A stretch of 64,000 nt of DNA, from assembly GCF_037176765.1 (NCBI RefSeq), contig NC_090023.1, positions 107,267,866 through 107,331,865 of the forward strand. Direction: 5' to 3'. The notes below the pieces were generated by a model that saw nothing but the letters and a program-made list of their open reading frames with translations, was not told the origin of the DNA and made no database searches. The position numbers were made by a program, and so were the translations under genes. Below are positions 1 through 9,679 of this stretch, piece by piece; position 1 is the stretch's first letter, and each line of letters begins with the position of its first letter. The stretch comes from Anolis sagrei (Eukaryota; Chordata; Lepidosauria; Squamata; Anolidae).

Positions 1-18
1 ATTTTCTCCCTATCATAG

Positions 19-212
19 GCGAAAATGAAGCAGAAAGTAAGAATGAGTGTGTTCTCGTATGGGAAAAGAAGCCAACTCCTGAAGAAAAAGCCAAAGCAGA
101 GATTCTGAAGCTTCCTCCAACCTTTCTTTGTGGGATCAGCAGTGATACTGATGAAGACAATGAGAACTTGGAAGACTTCCAAACAGAACTTAGAAAAGTT
201 CAAGAGGCTAAA
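19..212 (+). CDS. RANBP2: RANBP2 exon: IR2 of the SUMO-E3 region
   Basis: The acceptor is ATAG before 19 and the donor GTAAGT at 213. The exon starts with two bases of a split codon and ends in phase 0. It encodes a VLVW hydrophobic core followed by [12 protein letters not shown] and LKLPPTF, the IR2 repeat, then an acidic DTDEDNE stretch. IR1 and the M linker must lie upstream of the window. Confidence 0.93.
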
Positions 213-1991
213 GTAAGTAACAGAAGAAGTGGGTTAAGTGTCCATTCATCTGGATTTGCTTGCAGTTCTAATGCGTAACTTTAGTTTTCTTTTACCAGTC
301 CCATTTCAGTGTGCTATTCACTTTTTTGTCTGATAGGGTGATGTCCTATCCATATAAATACTACGTGCACTATGAGTAGGATATTAATGAGAAAGGGTTT
401 TTATGTCCACATGAGCTTGGGACTGTGGGGCATCAAGAATTACCACACCTGTACATAGGTTGATAAATGCTCTGGAGATTACCTGAAATTTCTAATAGAG
501 TGTCCCAGAAGGTTTCAGGCCAATGAACAGTAATCTTTGGCTTTCTTCTGTTGTATCTGTGGCTTAGTTCATTTGTCCAAATTAGGTCAACCTGTTTGTT
601 CATAAACATTCTCTGCTTACTCTTTGATTGTGGACCATTATTATATAGGCTTAGGGAATAGCCCTGGCTTGGACAATAGTTTGAATTATAAAACTTTTGG
701 ATTGTTTTTATGATCAGTGAGTGCATATGTTGAAAATAAAGTAAAATGAAGAGCCCTTGAAGATGATATCATAACAGGTTGTTCTTGATTCTTACCACTT
801 ACATTGTCTGAAATGTACTTGTTTCCTAGGTAAGCTTGTTCTGTTGTCACTTAAACAACTAGTCCAGATGTGGCATCCATTTAAAAAAACCATAACATTT
901 ATGATTTTTTCTTCAGGAAGCTCAAGTAGAAGAAGTAACCAGTTCAACAGATGACACATGTACCACTAAGGAAGAAGACCTTGTTGTAGGGGTTAGTAGA
1001 AATGAAGAATCAGATTCCAGTACAAGTAAAGCAGAAGAACCGGATTCTACCACCAAACCTATACACACGATACAGGCTTTATTAGGAACAGATGACAAGC
1101 CTGTTGACTTGTCAACTAAAAAAGAAAGTGATTCCAGTTCTGTCACTTCTACAGACCAAGGTATACTTGCTTGTTTTGATATATGAAAGAGCTTTATACT
1201 TGAGTATACTGCACACCAAACTTTAATAGCCATGTGGATATTGTGAGATCAGATTTTGTCCCCATAGTGAGGAAGAACTACAGCCAAGAGAGTCTCAAAA
1301 GGGTTTTTGTTTAGGTAGCAGTGAATGATATGGACCCAATCAATTTTAGCATGTGAATTTTATCTGCATTGATCAGTGAGTTTTAACCTGCATTTTAACT
1401 CAGCATATCTTGTATTTTAATAGTGTTTTCACAATGTTGTACCCTGCCTTGAGTCATAAAGAGAGGCAGGTAATAAATTTGTTGTTGTTATTGTTGTTGT
1501 TTGAAACACAGCAAGATGAGTACACAGCAAACAAGATCACTATGCTGACTGTTGTATTGAACATCGAACACTTCTCAAGTGTCTAGGACTGTGTGATGTA
1601 TCAGCGAATAATGTGTGCCGATCCAAGTAGGGTAGCCTTTTACATCTGACAGATGGTAATTTTGTCAGCGCCGATTGTGTTTAAGTGCAGGCCAAGGTCT
1701 TTAAGCACTGAACCCAGTGTGCCGATGGCTACTGGGACCACCTTGGCTGGTTTGTGCCAGTGACTTTGCAGTTCGATCTTTAAATCCTCATATTGTGTCA
1801 ACTTTTCCAGTTGTTTCTGTTCAATCCTTCTATTGCCTGGGATTGCAACATCGACAATCCATACTTGGTTTTTTAACACAATCATGAGGACAGGAATATT
1901 GTGCTCCAAAACTCTGTCAGTCTGAATTCGGAAGTTCGGAAGTAGCTTGATGTGTTCATTTTCTGTAACTTTTTTATTTTTTGTTATTTTA

Positions 1992-2024
<33 letters not shown>

Positions 2025-5000
2025 ATTTAGACCTTTGTCAAGAATTATAGTAGTAGAAAATACATGGGTGCTCTCTATGTTATGAAATAGAAAATGGACC
2101 ATAACCATTTTTTTCTTCATACAGAAATTAAACCTTTTTCATTTGCCCTTGGCAACATACCTGGCCTATCATTTGCTGACCTGGCTTCAAATAATTCTGG
2201 GGATTTTGCTTTTGGTTCTAAAGGTAAGCTAGTATCTATTATCTGTTTACTATTCATACAGAGTGCCCTATGTTGAACTTTCATCAATTGCTTTATTTAA
2301 TGCAAATAAATTCGTGAGATCAGGGAAACATCTAGAATTTTAAGGGTTTGTCTTTTCATCTTAATAGATAGCAACTTCAAGTGGGCAGATACAGGAGCAA
2401 CTGTATTTGGAGTTCAAACAGTCACTAAAGGAGATAATGAAGAAGATGGAAGTGACGAAGATGTTGTACATAATGATGAGATTCACTTTGAGCCGATCGT
2501 ATCACTACCAGAAGTAAGATTTTTAATCCTGATTATAGGAAATTTGAATATTCTTTGGAAGCATCTTTACAGAATGTGTACACAAATGCTAATGTTTTAC
2601 CTGCTATATCTGTTATGCTTTTGTTGCGTGCGGTGTTATATGGGGAACACCTTGCTTATGTTTTAAGAGGGCCTGTTGATTGTGCAAGATATACAATACT
2701 GATTCAAAATTGGAAGAGAAGTTGTATTGTTGCACACTTAGAAGTTGTCTCAAAGGGATTTCTTGGCAGGATTTGTTTCAAAGGAGTTTGCCATTGCCTT
2801 CCTTTGAGACTGAGAGTATGACTTGCCCATGGTCACCTCTTGGATTTTCAGTCAGGAAGGAATTTGAACCTTAGTCTCCGAAAGTCTTAGTCCAATACTC
2901 AAACCACTATCCCATATTGACTGCCCAGTGAGGTTTTCTGGCAAGGTCCTGTAATTCAAGGATGTACTGTATTAAAGGTGTAGTTTTCAGTAGACCTGCC
3001 TGATAGTAAGCTTCACTGAAATGGTGGAACATATTTTTGGCTGAAATGCATATAGGGTTGTATTTTGACTTTCTTTACATCTGAGTAAACGTGACTTATT
3101 CTTGCCAGGTTGAGGTGAAGTCAGGAGAAGAAGATGAAGAAATTATCTTCAAAGAGAGAGCCAAATTATACAGATGGGACAGAGATGTCAATCAGTGGAA
3201 GGAACGCGGTGTTGGAGAAATAAAGATTCTCTTCCATACACAGAAGAAGTGTTACAGAATTTTAATGAGAAGGGACCAAGTTCTCAAAGTCTGTGCAAAT
3301 CACATTATCACAAGAACAATGGATTTAAAACCCCTGAACACCTCAAATAATGCAATGGTTTGGACTGCAACAGATTATGCCGGTGAGTGTTTATCTAATG
3401 ATGTTCCATAGTTGATTCTGACTACATACATATCAAAGATGTATGCTTTAATCACATTTCAAACCTCTATTTCAGATGGTGAAGCTAAGATAGAACAGCT
3501 CGCTGTCCGATTTAAAAGTCAAGATCTGGCAGATGCATTCAAGAGGAGATTTGAAGAGTGCCAGCTAAACCTGTCAGGGTTGCAGGAGGGTCATATATCG
3601 CTGACAACAGAGTTGTCCAAGGAAACGAACCCTGTGGTCTATCTTGAGGTTTCCGCTGATGATGAGCCTTTGGGGCATATAACCATAGAATTGTTTTCAA
3701 ATATTGTTCCTCGAACAGCTGAGAACTTCAGGGCATTATGCACTGGAGAAAAAGGTTTTGGATTCAGGAACTCCATATTTCACAGGATAATTCCAGATTT
3801 TGTCTGTCAAGTAAGTGGAAACAAAAATATTGGGAATATATTAAATATTCACAAGATACCATGTAACATTTTCTTTGGGAATGACTTATATATCATCTTC
3901 TAAACTCTGGGTTGTATAGGAAAAACAAAATGGAAAGCTGTGTGATGTTTTTACTTTAAAAGAATACAGATACAGACATCACAAAAGTATTGTAGCCTCT
4001 TCAACAAACTATCAAGATATATTTCTGAGCTCAGTATATATATACACATACATACATACATACTGGGTGCATTTGTTAGACCTATTTCTGGGAACCACCC
4101 CCCCCCCCCCCAAATCAGCTCTAGTTTTTGAGATGTAGTACAACATAAATTTGATTTAGATCCCTTTGCTGCATTTCAACAGCTATTGTGCCATGCTCAT
4201 TTATTTATTTATATATTTGTTTATTTGTATACTGCCCTAACCCCCAAAGGGACTCAGGACGGTTTCCAACATATAAGGAAAACATTCAATTACCAGAAAG
4301 AAACCATGCAAACAATTAAATCAAGATAAACACTTTCGACAATATAACACAATCTAATTAAACTTAACAGACAAGATAAACAACAACTAAAATATAATAA
4401 AATACAAAAAATTACCTTGTATCCCCCTCCAATATTTTTTATTTGAAGGGGATACAAGAGAAAATTTTTAAAAAATGGACATAAAAATATCGATGAAACC
4501 AGAATACTTTTTTTGCTATAAATAAATGATGTGGAAATGGACAATAATAAAGGTAAATTAATCAATGATTTTGTAACGGCTGCCAGAATAGTTTATGCAA
4601 GGAATTGGAGAAATAAAAATACACCTTTAACTGATAAGTGGATGGTAAAAATTATGGAAATCATTAATATGGAAAGATTAACTCACCTACTAGAGAAAGC
4701 TCAAGGCTCACCCAAGAAGACCACAGACTGGCTACCTTTGAGAGAATATATGAAATGAGAATGATAATATGAAATATTTTTTTTACAAAAACATAGAGTG
4801 AAAGGGGAAGCAACAAATAAAAGAGTGAACTAAGGACAATAATTGCCCACGATGAAGAAAATTGGATATCAACGCCCCCATTTCTGCATCCTCTTCCCCG
4901 CCTTTCCCTTAAATTCAAAAAATTCAAAAAATTCTACTAAAGCACACTAAAGATTAAAAACCCATTTCCATCAGTAGAGGTTCAACAAAACCAAAACCTT

Positions 5001-5404
5001 TAGCATAAAGCATTACTAGTAAAACACGTTTTAGGACACATTTGTTGTTTCAGCCTTCATCATATTCCACTTAATTTTCTAATTTTTTTATATTTCAGGG
5101 GGGCGACATTACTCGGCACGATGGCACAGGTGGAAAATCAATTTATGGCAATTCGTTTGAGGATGAAAACTTTGAAGTAAAACACACGGGCCCCGGCTTA
5201 CTGTCAATGGCAAATCGTGGTAGAGACACCAATAATTCTCAATTCTTTATTACCCTCAAAAAGGCAGAGCATTTGGACTTTAAACATGTTGTCTTTGGTT
5301 TTGTAAAGGATGGTATGGATATTGTGAAAAAAATGGAATCCTTTGGCTCTCCTAGTGGAGCAATGTCAAAAAGGATTACAATTACAGACTGTGGGCAGAT
5401 ATAA
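19..5404 (+). CDS. RANBP2: RANBP2 (Nup358), 3' part: last seven coding exons
   Basis: C-terminal ~531 residues of the giant cytoplasmic-filament nucleoporin and SUMO E3 ligase RanBP2 (about 3,200 aa in mammals; the 5' part lies outside the window). Coding exons are 19-212, 917-1160, 2125-2223, 2368-2513, 3109-3382, 3476-3810 and 5099-5404; all join in frame with GT-AG introns. Domain order seen: IR2 of the SUMO-E3/Ubc9-binding region ([23 protein letters not shown]), an acidic linker, Ran-binding domain 4 ([34 protein letters not shown]), and a cyclophilin peptidyl-prolyl isomerase domain to the end ([38 protein letters not shown]). The protein binds RanGTP at the nuclear pore and, with RanGAP1-SUMO and Ubc9, helps recycle export complexes. 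The stop is TAA at 5402-5404. CCDC138 starts 2.8 kb downstream on the same strand, as in other amniotes. The identification is firm; only exon junctions rest on my reading. Confidence 0.97.
213..916. other. RANBP2 intron, no recognisable element
   Basis: This is a 704-bp AT-rich intron with GTAAGT donor and TTCTTCAG acceptor. I see no repeat family, RNA gene or conserved-looking block in it. Confidence 0.5.
917..1160 (+). CDS. RANBP2: RANBP2 exon: acidic/serine-rich linker with PVDLST motif
   Basis: 244 nt, entering in phase 0 and leaving in phase 1. It encodes a low-complexity linker rich in E, S, T and D, including [11 protein letters not shown], a segment that is conserved in mammalian RanBP2 between IR2 and RBD4. 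Linker length and sequence vary more than the domains on either side. Confidence 0.93.
1430..1500 (+). mobile_element. L2-type LINE 3' tail
   Basis: A short tail reading ...CCCTGCCTTGAGTC...GAGGCAGGTAATAAA runs into a GTT-rich simple repeat. The same tail, inverted, occurs at 29085-29140, so it is a repeat family. It abuts the 3' end of the R4-type fragment that follows. Confidence 0.5.
1503..1965 (-). mobile_element. R4/Dong-clade LINE, 3' fragment
   Basis: On the minus strand an open stretch (1640-1909) encodes [26 protein letters not shown] and [10 protein letters not shown], the C-terminal signature of R4/Dong-clade non-LTR retrotransposons. A longer copy of the same family lies at 31738-33432. 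The fragment is 5'-truncated, and trinucleotide repeats sit at both sides: GTT-type at 1487-1510 (element 3' end) and ATT-type at 1994-2023. It lies antisense in a RANBP2 intron. Confidence 0.72.
1994..2023. repeat. (ATT)n microsatellite
   Basis: About nine ATT/TTA units next to the 5'-truncated side of the R4-type fragment. Confidence 0.9.
2125..2223 (+). CDS. RANBP2: RANBP2 exon: [18 protein letters not shown] segment
   Basis: 99 nt, phase 1 in and out. It encodes [20 protein letters not shown], an FG-containing stretch nearly identical to the mammalian protein just upstream of RBD4. Acceptor CATACAG, donor GTAAGC. Confidence 0.94.
2368..2513 (+). CDS. RANBP2: RANBP2 exon: acidic lead-in to RBD4
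   Basis: 146 nt entering in phase 1 and leaving in phase 0. It encodes [20 protein letters not shown] and then FEPIVSLPE, the first strand of Ran-binding domain 4. Acceptor TTAATAG, donor GTAAGA. Confidence 0.94.
2725..2935 (-). mobile_element. MIR-like SINE (squamate type), antisense
   Basis: Read on the minus strand, the block has a tRNA-like head with a degenerate B box (TTCAAATTCC-like), the core 'gtggtttgagta-ttggacta', then 'ccatgggcaagtca' and 'ggcaatggcaaac', ending toward 'aaatcctgccaag'. The same family recurs in partial form at 15084-15190 and 34680-34905. It is old and diverged. Confidence 0.55.
3109..3382 (+). CDS. RANBP2: RANBP2 exon: core of Ran-binding domain 4
   Basis: 274 nt, phase 0 in and phase 1 out. 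It encodes [54 protein letters not shown] and [12 protein letters not shown], the pleckstrin-like RanBD fold that clamps RanGTP. The motif order and spacing match known RanBDs. Confidence 0.96.
3476..3810 (+). CDS. RANBP2: RANBP2 exon: end of RBD4 and N-half of cyclophilin domain
   Basis: 335 nt, phase 1 in and phase 0 out. The first part ([20 protein letters not shown]) closes RBD4. The cyclophilin domain begins at NPVVYLEV and includes [20 protein letters not shown] and [11 protein letters not shown]. The catalytic Arg (CypA R55), F60 and Q63 equivalents are present; the CypA M61 position is Val. Confidence 0.96.
4195..4420 (-). mobile_element. L2-type LINE 3' end
   Basis: A TTTATTTA run is followed by TTGTATACTGCCCTAACCCC and GGGACTCAGGACGGTTTCCAAC. 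This is the reverse complement of the L2 3' end seen in sense at 48895-48977. Only the untranslated tail is left. Confidence 0.6.
4440..4800 (+). mobile_element. L1 LINE, 3' end of ORF2
   Basis: An open stretch at 4531-4758 encodes [19 protein letters not shown], then [18 protein letters not shown] and [10 protein letters not shown] before a stop. This is the pattern of the extreme C-terminus of L1 ORF2 (AAR..YA..W....P....W..K..E...M..LT). The copy is strongly 5'-truncated, in sense within the last RANBP2 intron and directly after an L2 tail. Confidence 0.68.
5099..5404 (+). CDS. RANBP2: RANBP2 last coding exon: C-half of cyclophilin domain
   Basis: 306 nt including stop. It encodes [55 protein letters not shown] and ends [10 protein letters not shown]. 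The CypA A101, N102 and H126 equivalents are present, and His replaces the cyclosporin-contacting Trp121, as in mammalian RanBP2. Confidence 0.97.
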   Translation, partial: GGDITRHDGTGGKSIYGNSFEDENFEVKHTGPGLLSMANRGRDTNNSQFFITLKKAEHLDFKHVVFGFVKDGMDIVKKMESFGSPSGAMSKRITITDCGQI

Positions 5405-5580
5405 AAGCATGGCTTTAACAGGTATGCAGATTAGACGATCATTGTCCAGCAAGTTTAGACAAAATTATGTTCAGCTTTTAAAATAAAAATTGAACATTTC
5501 TCCATGTATAAATGTAAAATTCCAGCTTATAGCTGAGAACTTTTTTTAAAACGTGTTTCAATTGACTTTGCATGTTGTGA

Positions 5581-5586
5581 AATAAA
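5581..5586 (+). terminator. RANBP2: RANBP2 poly(A) signal AATAAA
   Basis: A canonical AATAAA lies 177 nt after the stop and is followed by TG/T-rich sequence (TTTTTGTTTCC) about 40 nt on. A second AATAAA at 5482-5487 could give a shorter 3' UTR. Confidence 0.6.
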
Positions 5587-5934
5587 AGTGCAAACACTGG
5601 TAAATTTCAGGTGTATTTTTGTTTCCTCCTGATTTTTGTATTAAATAATTTAAAATGAGATTTGAAGAATCTGAAGTTCTGTCATTCTGGTTGTGTGTAT
5701 TTACCAGTTTAACTGAATAGTTCAAATAAAATTAGTAACTAGTTCATGATTACTGCTTTTATTCTTCTTGGCTTCCCCAATTCATAGGCAGCCCTGAAAC
5801 AATTCATTCCTTTTATTTACACTTATTCATCTTGATAAACAAAGCGACTCTGCTTATTGCTTCTCTAAATGTAATTTTGTATTGTAGTCTTTTAAATTTA
5901 TTGAAATATTTAACTTTTGTTATAATAATTAAAA

Positions 5935-6060
5935 AAATTATGTATAGGCCACCCTATCTCCCCTAGGGGACTCAGGGTGGTTTACACACAAAAAAGGCAA
6001 ACATTTAATGCCCTACAACAAATACAAGCATATAAACGATGTCTGATTTATATCATGGAT
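5935..6060 (-). mobile_element. L2-type LINE 3' end
   Basis: TATAGGCCACCCTATCTCCC and GGGACTCAGGGTGGTTTACA match the inverted L2 3' tail seen several times in the window. Confidence 0.55.
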
Positions 6061-6200
6061 GCTTGGCAATGGAAACTCCCTTTGCTATAATAAATTAAGT
6101 GCAACATCACTGTTTCAATGGCCACTGCTGTTGTGCTTTTAGCAAAATGGGTGTTCTTTTTATTTTAATTCAATGGAACTGTGTTATTACTTACTTACTT

Positions 6201-6545
6201 AGGCAATCCCTCGTTGTTCAAGTAAGATTGTCCTCCAAGTGTGGTGTCCTGACGGTAGGTCCGTAGGTGACTGTGGAGCCCTATTCTTGACCCGCATGTT
6301 CTCCTGCAGTGAGGGCATCAGGTGGAAGGCGGTCCCGGTCAGGGTTGGCTTGATGCGCCTTCCTCTTGGCATGTTTCTCTCTTTTGCCCTCCATTTGTGC
6401 CTCTTCAAATTCTACAGCACTGCTGGTCACAGCTGACCTCCAGCTAGAGCGCTCAAGGGCTTCCCAGTTCTCAGTGTCTATGCCACAGTTTTTAAGGTTG
6501 GCTCTGCGCCCATCTTTAAATCTCTTTTCCTGTCCTCAATTCGTC
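6201..6545 (-). mobile_element. Non-LTR retrotransposon C-terminus fragment, copy 1
   Basis: Near-copy of 8961-9305 in the same orientation; both begin AGGCAATCCCTCGT on the plus strand. Minus-strand translation of the better copy gives LKNCGIGTENWEALA, WRSAVTSSAVEFEEER and a degenerate CPxCGRT...IGLxSHLRT zinc-finger ending, a pattern known from LINE pol C-termini. I cannot name the clade. Confidence 0.55.
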
Positions 6546-7029
6546 TCTTGCCATGCCAGCATGACAAAGTGTACTCTTTTGACCAGTCTCTATTTGACAA
6601 TTGACTTGAGACCTTCTCATCACACTTTTCTACCCCATGTTCCACCAATCACTTGGTTGTAGGAAACAGTAACACTATTGAGCATACAATTCACTGCTGC
6701 AGTAACAGTAAACCACCATTTTTAATTTACAAATTGTAGTTCATTCTTGATGATCATGTTATTGTTATGATTGAAACAGTTGTTCCACCTAGACTACCTG
6801 TAGGATCCACTAGTAGCATGCTTACTACAAGCTGAAAACTGCTAAACCTAAAGGACTGCCCATTTTGAATCTGATTTAAAGAAACGTAAGGCTGAAAAAT
6901 TGTCCCATTAACACTTAGACAGCAGGCGTATAAGTTACCTGTTCCCCTAGTGCAGAGATTGACCCTTCCTTATTCAAAATACTTGGGATCAGAAGTGTTC
7001 CATATTTTAGATTTTTTAATACTTCCATA

Positions 7030-7160
7030 TATAGGCAGTCCCCAAGTTATGAACAAGTTAGGTTCTTAAGTTGAATCTGTAAGTGAGAACAGTAGCTTTT
7101 AAGTAGCTTTATCCAAATATGGATATATAAGCTTTGGATGGTATAGGGAAGTGTTATTAA
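7030..7160. mobile_element. Tigger/mariner-like DNA transposon end
   Basis: CAGTCCCCAAGTTATGAAC after a TA-rich site resembles the CAGT-starting terminal repeat of Tigger-type non-autonomous elements. The rest is degraded and no second end is clear. Confidence 0.3.
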
Positions 7161-7499
7161 AGTGAATTAAGTGTTATTATGTGAATTAAAGACGCGGCTG
7201 TTTCATCATGCTTTCGACTGATGACTCCTATGACAAATGGTTTGTATTATGAATTGAATTGTCATTCAATCTGATGTCCTATATTATATTAACTGATCCT
7301 GTTAATTTGCTCTGTTTCCATGATTTTCCTATGCCTTAATACATTGCCATCTACCTTACTAAACCACTTTATCCTTTAACTAGTTCATGTAGTGGTTTTC
7401 CTCCTCCCTCCAAAATTAGTCTGCTGTTATTGTTCTTGCTAGCTATTTTTATTATGTTGTTTTATGCTGTTTTGTGTTGTTTTAATTGTTATTGCTTTC

Positions 7500-7608
7500 T
7501 TTTAACTGTATTCAGCCAGGGCTTGGGCCCCATGTAAGCCGCCCTGAGTCCCTTCGGAGAGATGGAGGCGGGGTAGAAAAATAAAGTAGTTCTTCTTCTT
7601 CTTCTTAA
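7500..7608 (+). mobile_element. L2-type LINE 3' end
   Basis: AAGCCGCCCTGAGTCCCTTC, then GGCGGGGTAGAAAAATAAAG and a TTC repeat: an L2 3' tail in sense. Confidence 0.6.
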
Positions 7609-7829
7609 CACCCCTGTGGTGTTTGTTTTGCTTTCTGTACGCCTGTTTGGAAGATTTCACCTCACTTTCTGTCCCTGTGCCCACTGATTGAGGTTCTGGA
7701 TTTTAGCCTGCCACTTTTGGACTCTTGCTTGCTGAGGTGTTCCTGCGAGTACCACTGTAGGAGCCGGAACTGTCAGTGCCTTGGTCCTGTCTTACAGGCT
7801 GCCCTCTCAATGTGATGAGGTGGCTATGG

Positions 7830-7942
7830 AGACATTCATGGAAAAACTATAGCAAAATGTGCAGCAGGACTTCCCACAGAAACTGGTCCATGAAATCACG
7901 AAGAGTCAGAAACGACTGAACGAATGAACGACAACAAAGTGT
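7830..7942 (+). mobile_element. BovB/RTE-type LINE 3' end
   Basis: The segment ends ATGAAATCACGAAGAGTC, AGAAACGACTGAACGAATGA and ACGACAACAAA, the typical 3' end of BovB LINEs and of SINEs that borrow that tail. It lies about 50 bp upstream of the CpG-rich CCDC138 promoter. Confidence 0.6.
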
Positions 7943-7984
7943 AAGAGCGCAAGACACAAGCCAGTGGGTCCTGAATGTGGTTAA

Positions 7985-8217
7985 CAGCGCTGTGACGTCA
8001 CTGTCGCGGGGTTGTATTGAAGAAGCGCGCCCCTTAGAGGTTAGAGGCGCGCGCACGGCTTCTTAGCAGCAGAATGAATAATACTCGCGCCTTCCTCCCC
8101 TCTTTCCCGCGCGAGCATGGAGGGCAGAGAAAGGTCCACCAGGCGCATGCGCCCTGCGCCTCCTCGCTTTGGCGTCTGTTGCTGCTGGGAGGGGCTCTTC
8201 TGCGCGGAGTTTGCTTC
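7985..8217 (+). promoter_or_regulatory. CCDC138: CCDC138 CpG-rich promoter with CRE and E2F-like sites
   Basis: Composition switches abruptly to GC/CpG-rich from about 7985, and the island continues to about 8480. A perfect cAMP-response element TGACGTCA lies at 7993-8000 and an E2F-like TTTCCCGCGC at 8103-8112. No TATA box is evident, as expected for a housekeeping or ciliary-type gene. The transcription start cannot be placed exactly. The region keeps an in-frame ATG at 8074 (see findings). Confidence 0.6.
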
Positions 8218-8283
8218 ATGGCGACGCCGACGGAGCTGAGTCGCTCGGTGGAGCGCTGGAGGAGGCGCTACCTGGCGCGAGAG
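8218..8283 (+). CDS. CCDC138: CCDC138 exon 1 (coding part)
   Basis: 22 codons beginning MATPTELSRSVERWRRRYLA and ending in phase 0 at GAG before GTGCGG. The start context is modest (pyrimidine at -3, G at +4). The frame is open upstream to another ATG at 8074. Sequence divergence of this exon from mammals makes it the least certain of the set. Confidence 0.72.
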
Positions 8284-9643
8284 GTGCGGCGAGCGGGATA
8301 GAGGCGCGAGGCGCGGGAGGCAGGCCTGATCCGTGTTGACCCATTCATTCCCACGAGACGCGGGTTCTGGATGAAAGCGGGTCGCTTCTGAGGGTCTGTG
8401 GGGGAATTGGGGAAGCAGCAGTCTCCTGCACGTCCTCTGCGACGCTTCTTGCGCCTTGTGCCCTAGTCTGTAAGACTCAGCGCCCTTATATCTCAAACAG
8501 AGTATGTCTACACAGTAGAATCAATGCAGTTTGGCACCACTTTAACTTCTACGACTCAATACATTGGAATCGTTGAAATTTACAAAGTACTTTGCCTCTT
8601 CCGAAGAGTGTTAGCGCCTCCCCAAACTGCAAATCCCAGCGTTCCATAGCACTGAGCCATGACAACTACAGCAGTTTCAAACCGCATTAACTCTACAGTG
8701 TAGAGGAGGCCTGGGCCAACTTAGGTCTTCCCTCCAGGTGTTTTGGACTTCAACTCCCATCATTCCTCACAGCCTCAGGCCCTTTCCTTTTCCCTCTCAG
8801 CCGCTTAAGCGTTAGGAATGGTGGGAGTTGAAGTCCAAAACACCTGGAGGGAAGGCCCAAGCCACTTAAGCAGAAAGGAAGGGGCCTGAGGCTGTTAGGA
8901 ATGGTGGGAGTTGAAGTCCAAAACACCTGGAGGGCCCAAGTTGGCCCAGGCCTGGTTGTTAGGCAATCCCTCGTAGCCCAAGGCTGATGGTCCTCCAAGA
9001 TCGGTGTACTGGCGGTACGTAGGTGGCTGTGGAGCCCTATTGATTCCTATGTTCTCCCGCCGTGAGGACATTGGTTTCCAGGTGAAAGGCTGTCCCAGTC
9101 AGGGTTGGCTTGGCATACCTTCCGCTTGGTATGTTTCTCCCTTTTGCCCTCCATTCGTTCTTCTTCAAATTCCACAGCACTGCTGGTCACAGCTGATCTC
9201 CAGCTAGACTGCTCAAAGGCCAGGGCTTCCCAGTTCTCTGTGCCTATGCCACAATTCTTAAGGTTCGTTTTAAGCCCGTCTTTAAATCTCTTTTCCTGTC
9301 CACCAACATTACGTTTCCCATTCTTGAGCTGGGAGTATTTGGGAGATGGCGGCCATCACTTCAATGCTGATGGTGTAGATGCACCAGGCCTGGTGCACTA
9401 ATATGCTTTCTTAAATAACCCACTGAAGAAAATCAAGTGATTTGAAATACAGTCAGAAAGGACTAAAAAAGGCAAATAAATAGATAAAATCAAGCTTGAA
9501 TTTTCCCTAGAAGGCAAGATGAAAATGAGACTGCTATACTTTGGACACATCATGAGAAAATAAGGCTGACTAGGAAAGGTAATGAATGATGCTTAGTAAA
9601 GCAGAAGGCAATCAGCCAAGAGGAAGACCACTTTCCTGATAGA

Positions 9644-9679
<36 letters not shown>

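Larger units (their letters stand above)
5587..7984. other. RANBP2-CCDC138 intergenic spacer
   Basis: 2.4 kb of spacer between two genes on the same strand. It contains only repeat debris, listed separately. No ORF in it resembles a host gene. Confidence 0.6.

Noticed and set aside
3412-3903. Continuous 163-codon ORF across the RANBP2 cyclophilin exon
   Set aside because: Only 3476-3810 is exon; the rest is read-through into introns. The true frame continues at 5099.
8041-8496. Minus-strand 151-codon ORF opposite CCDC138 exon 1
   Set aside because: It overlaps the CpG island, where stop codons are rare by composition, and shows no domain-like sequence.
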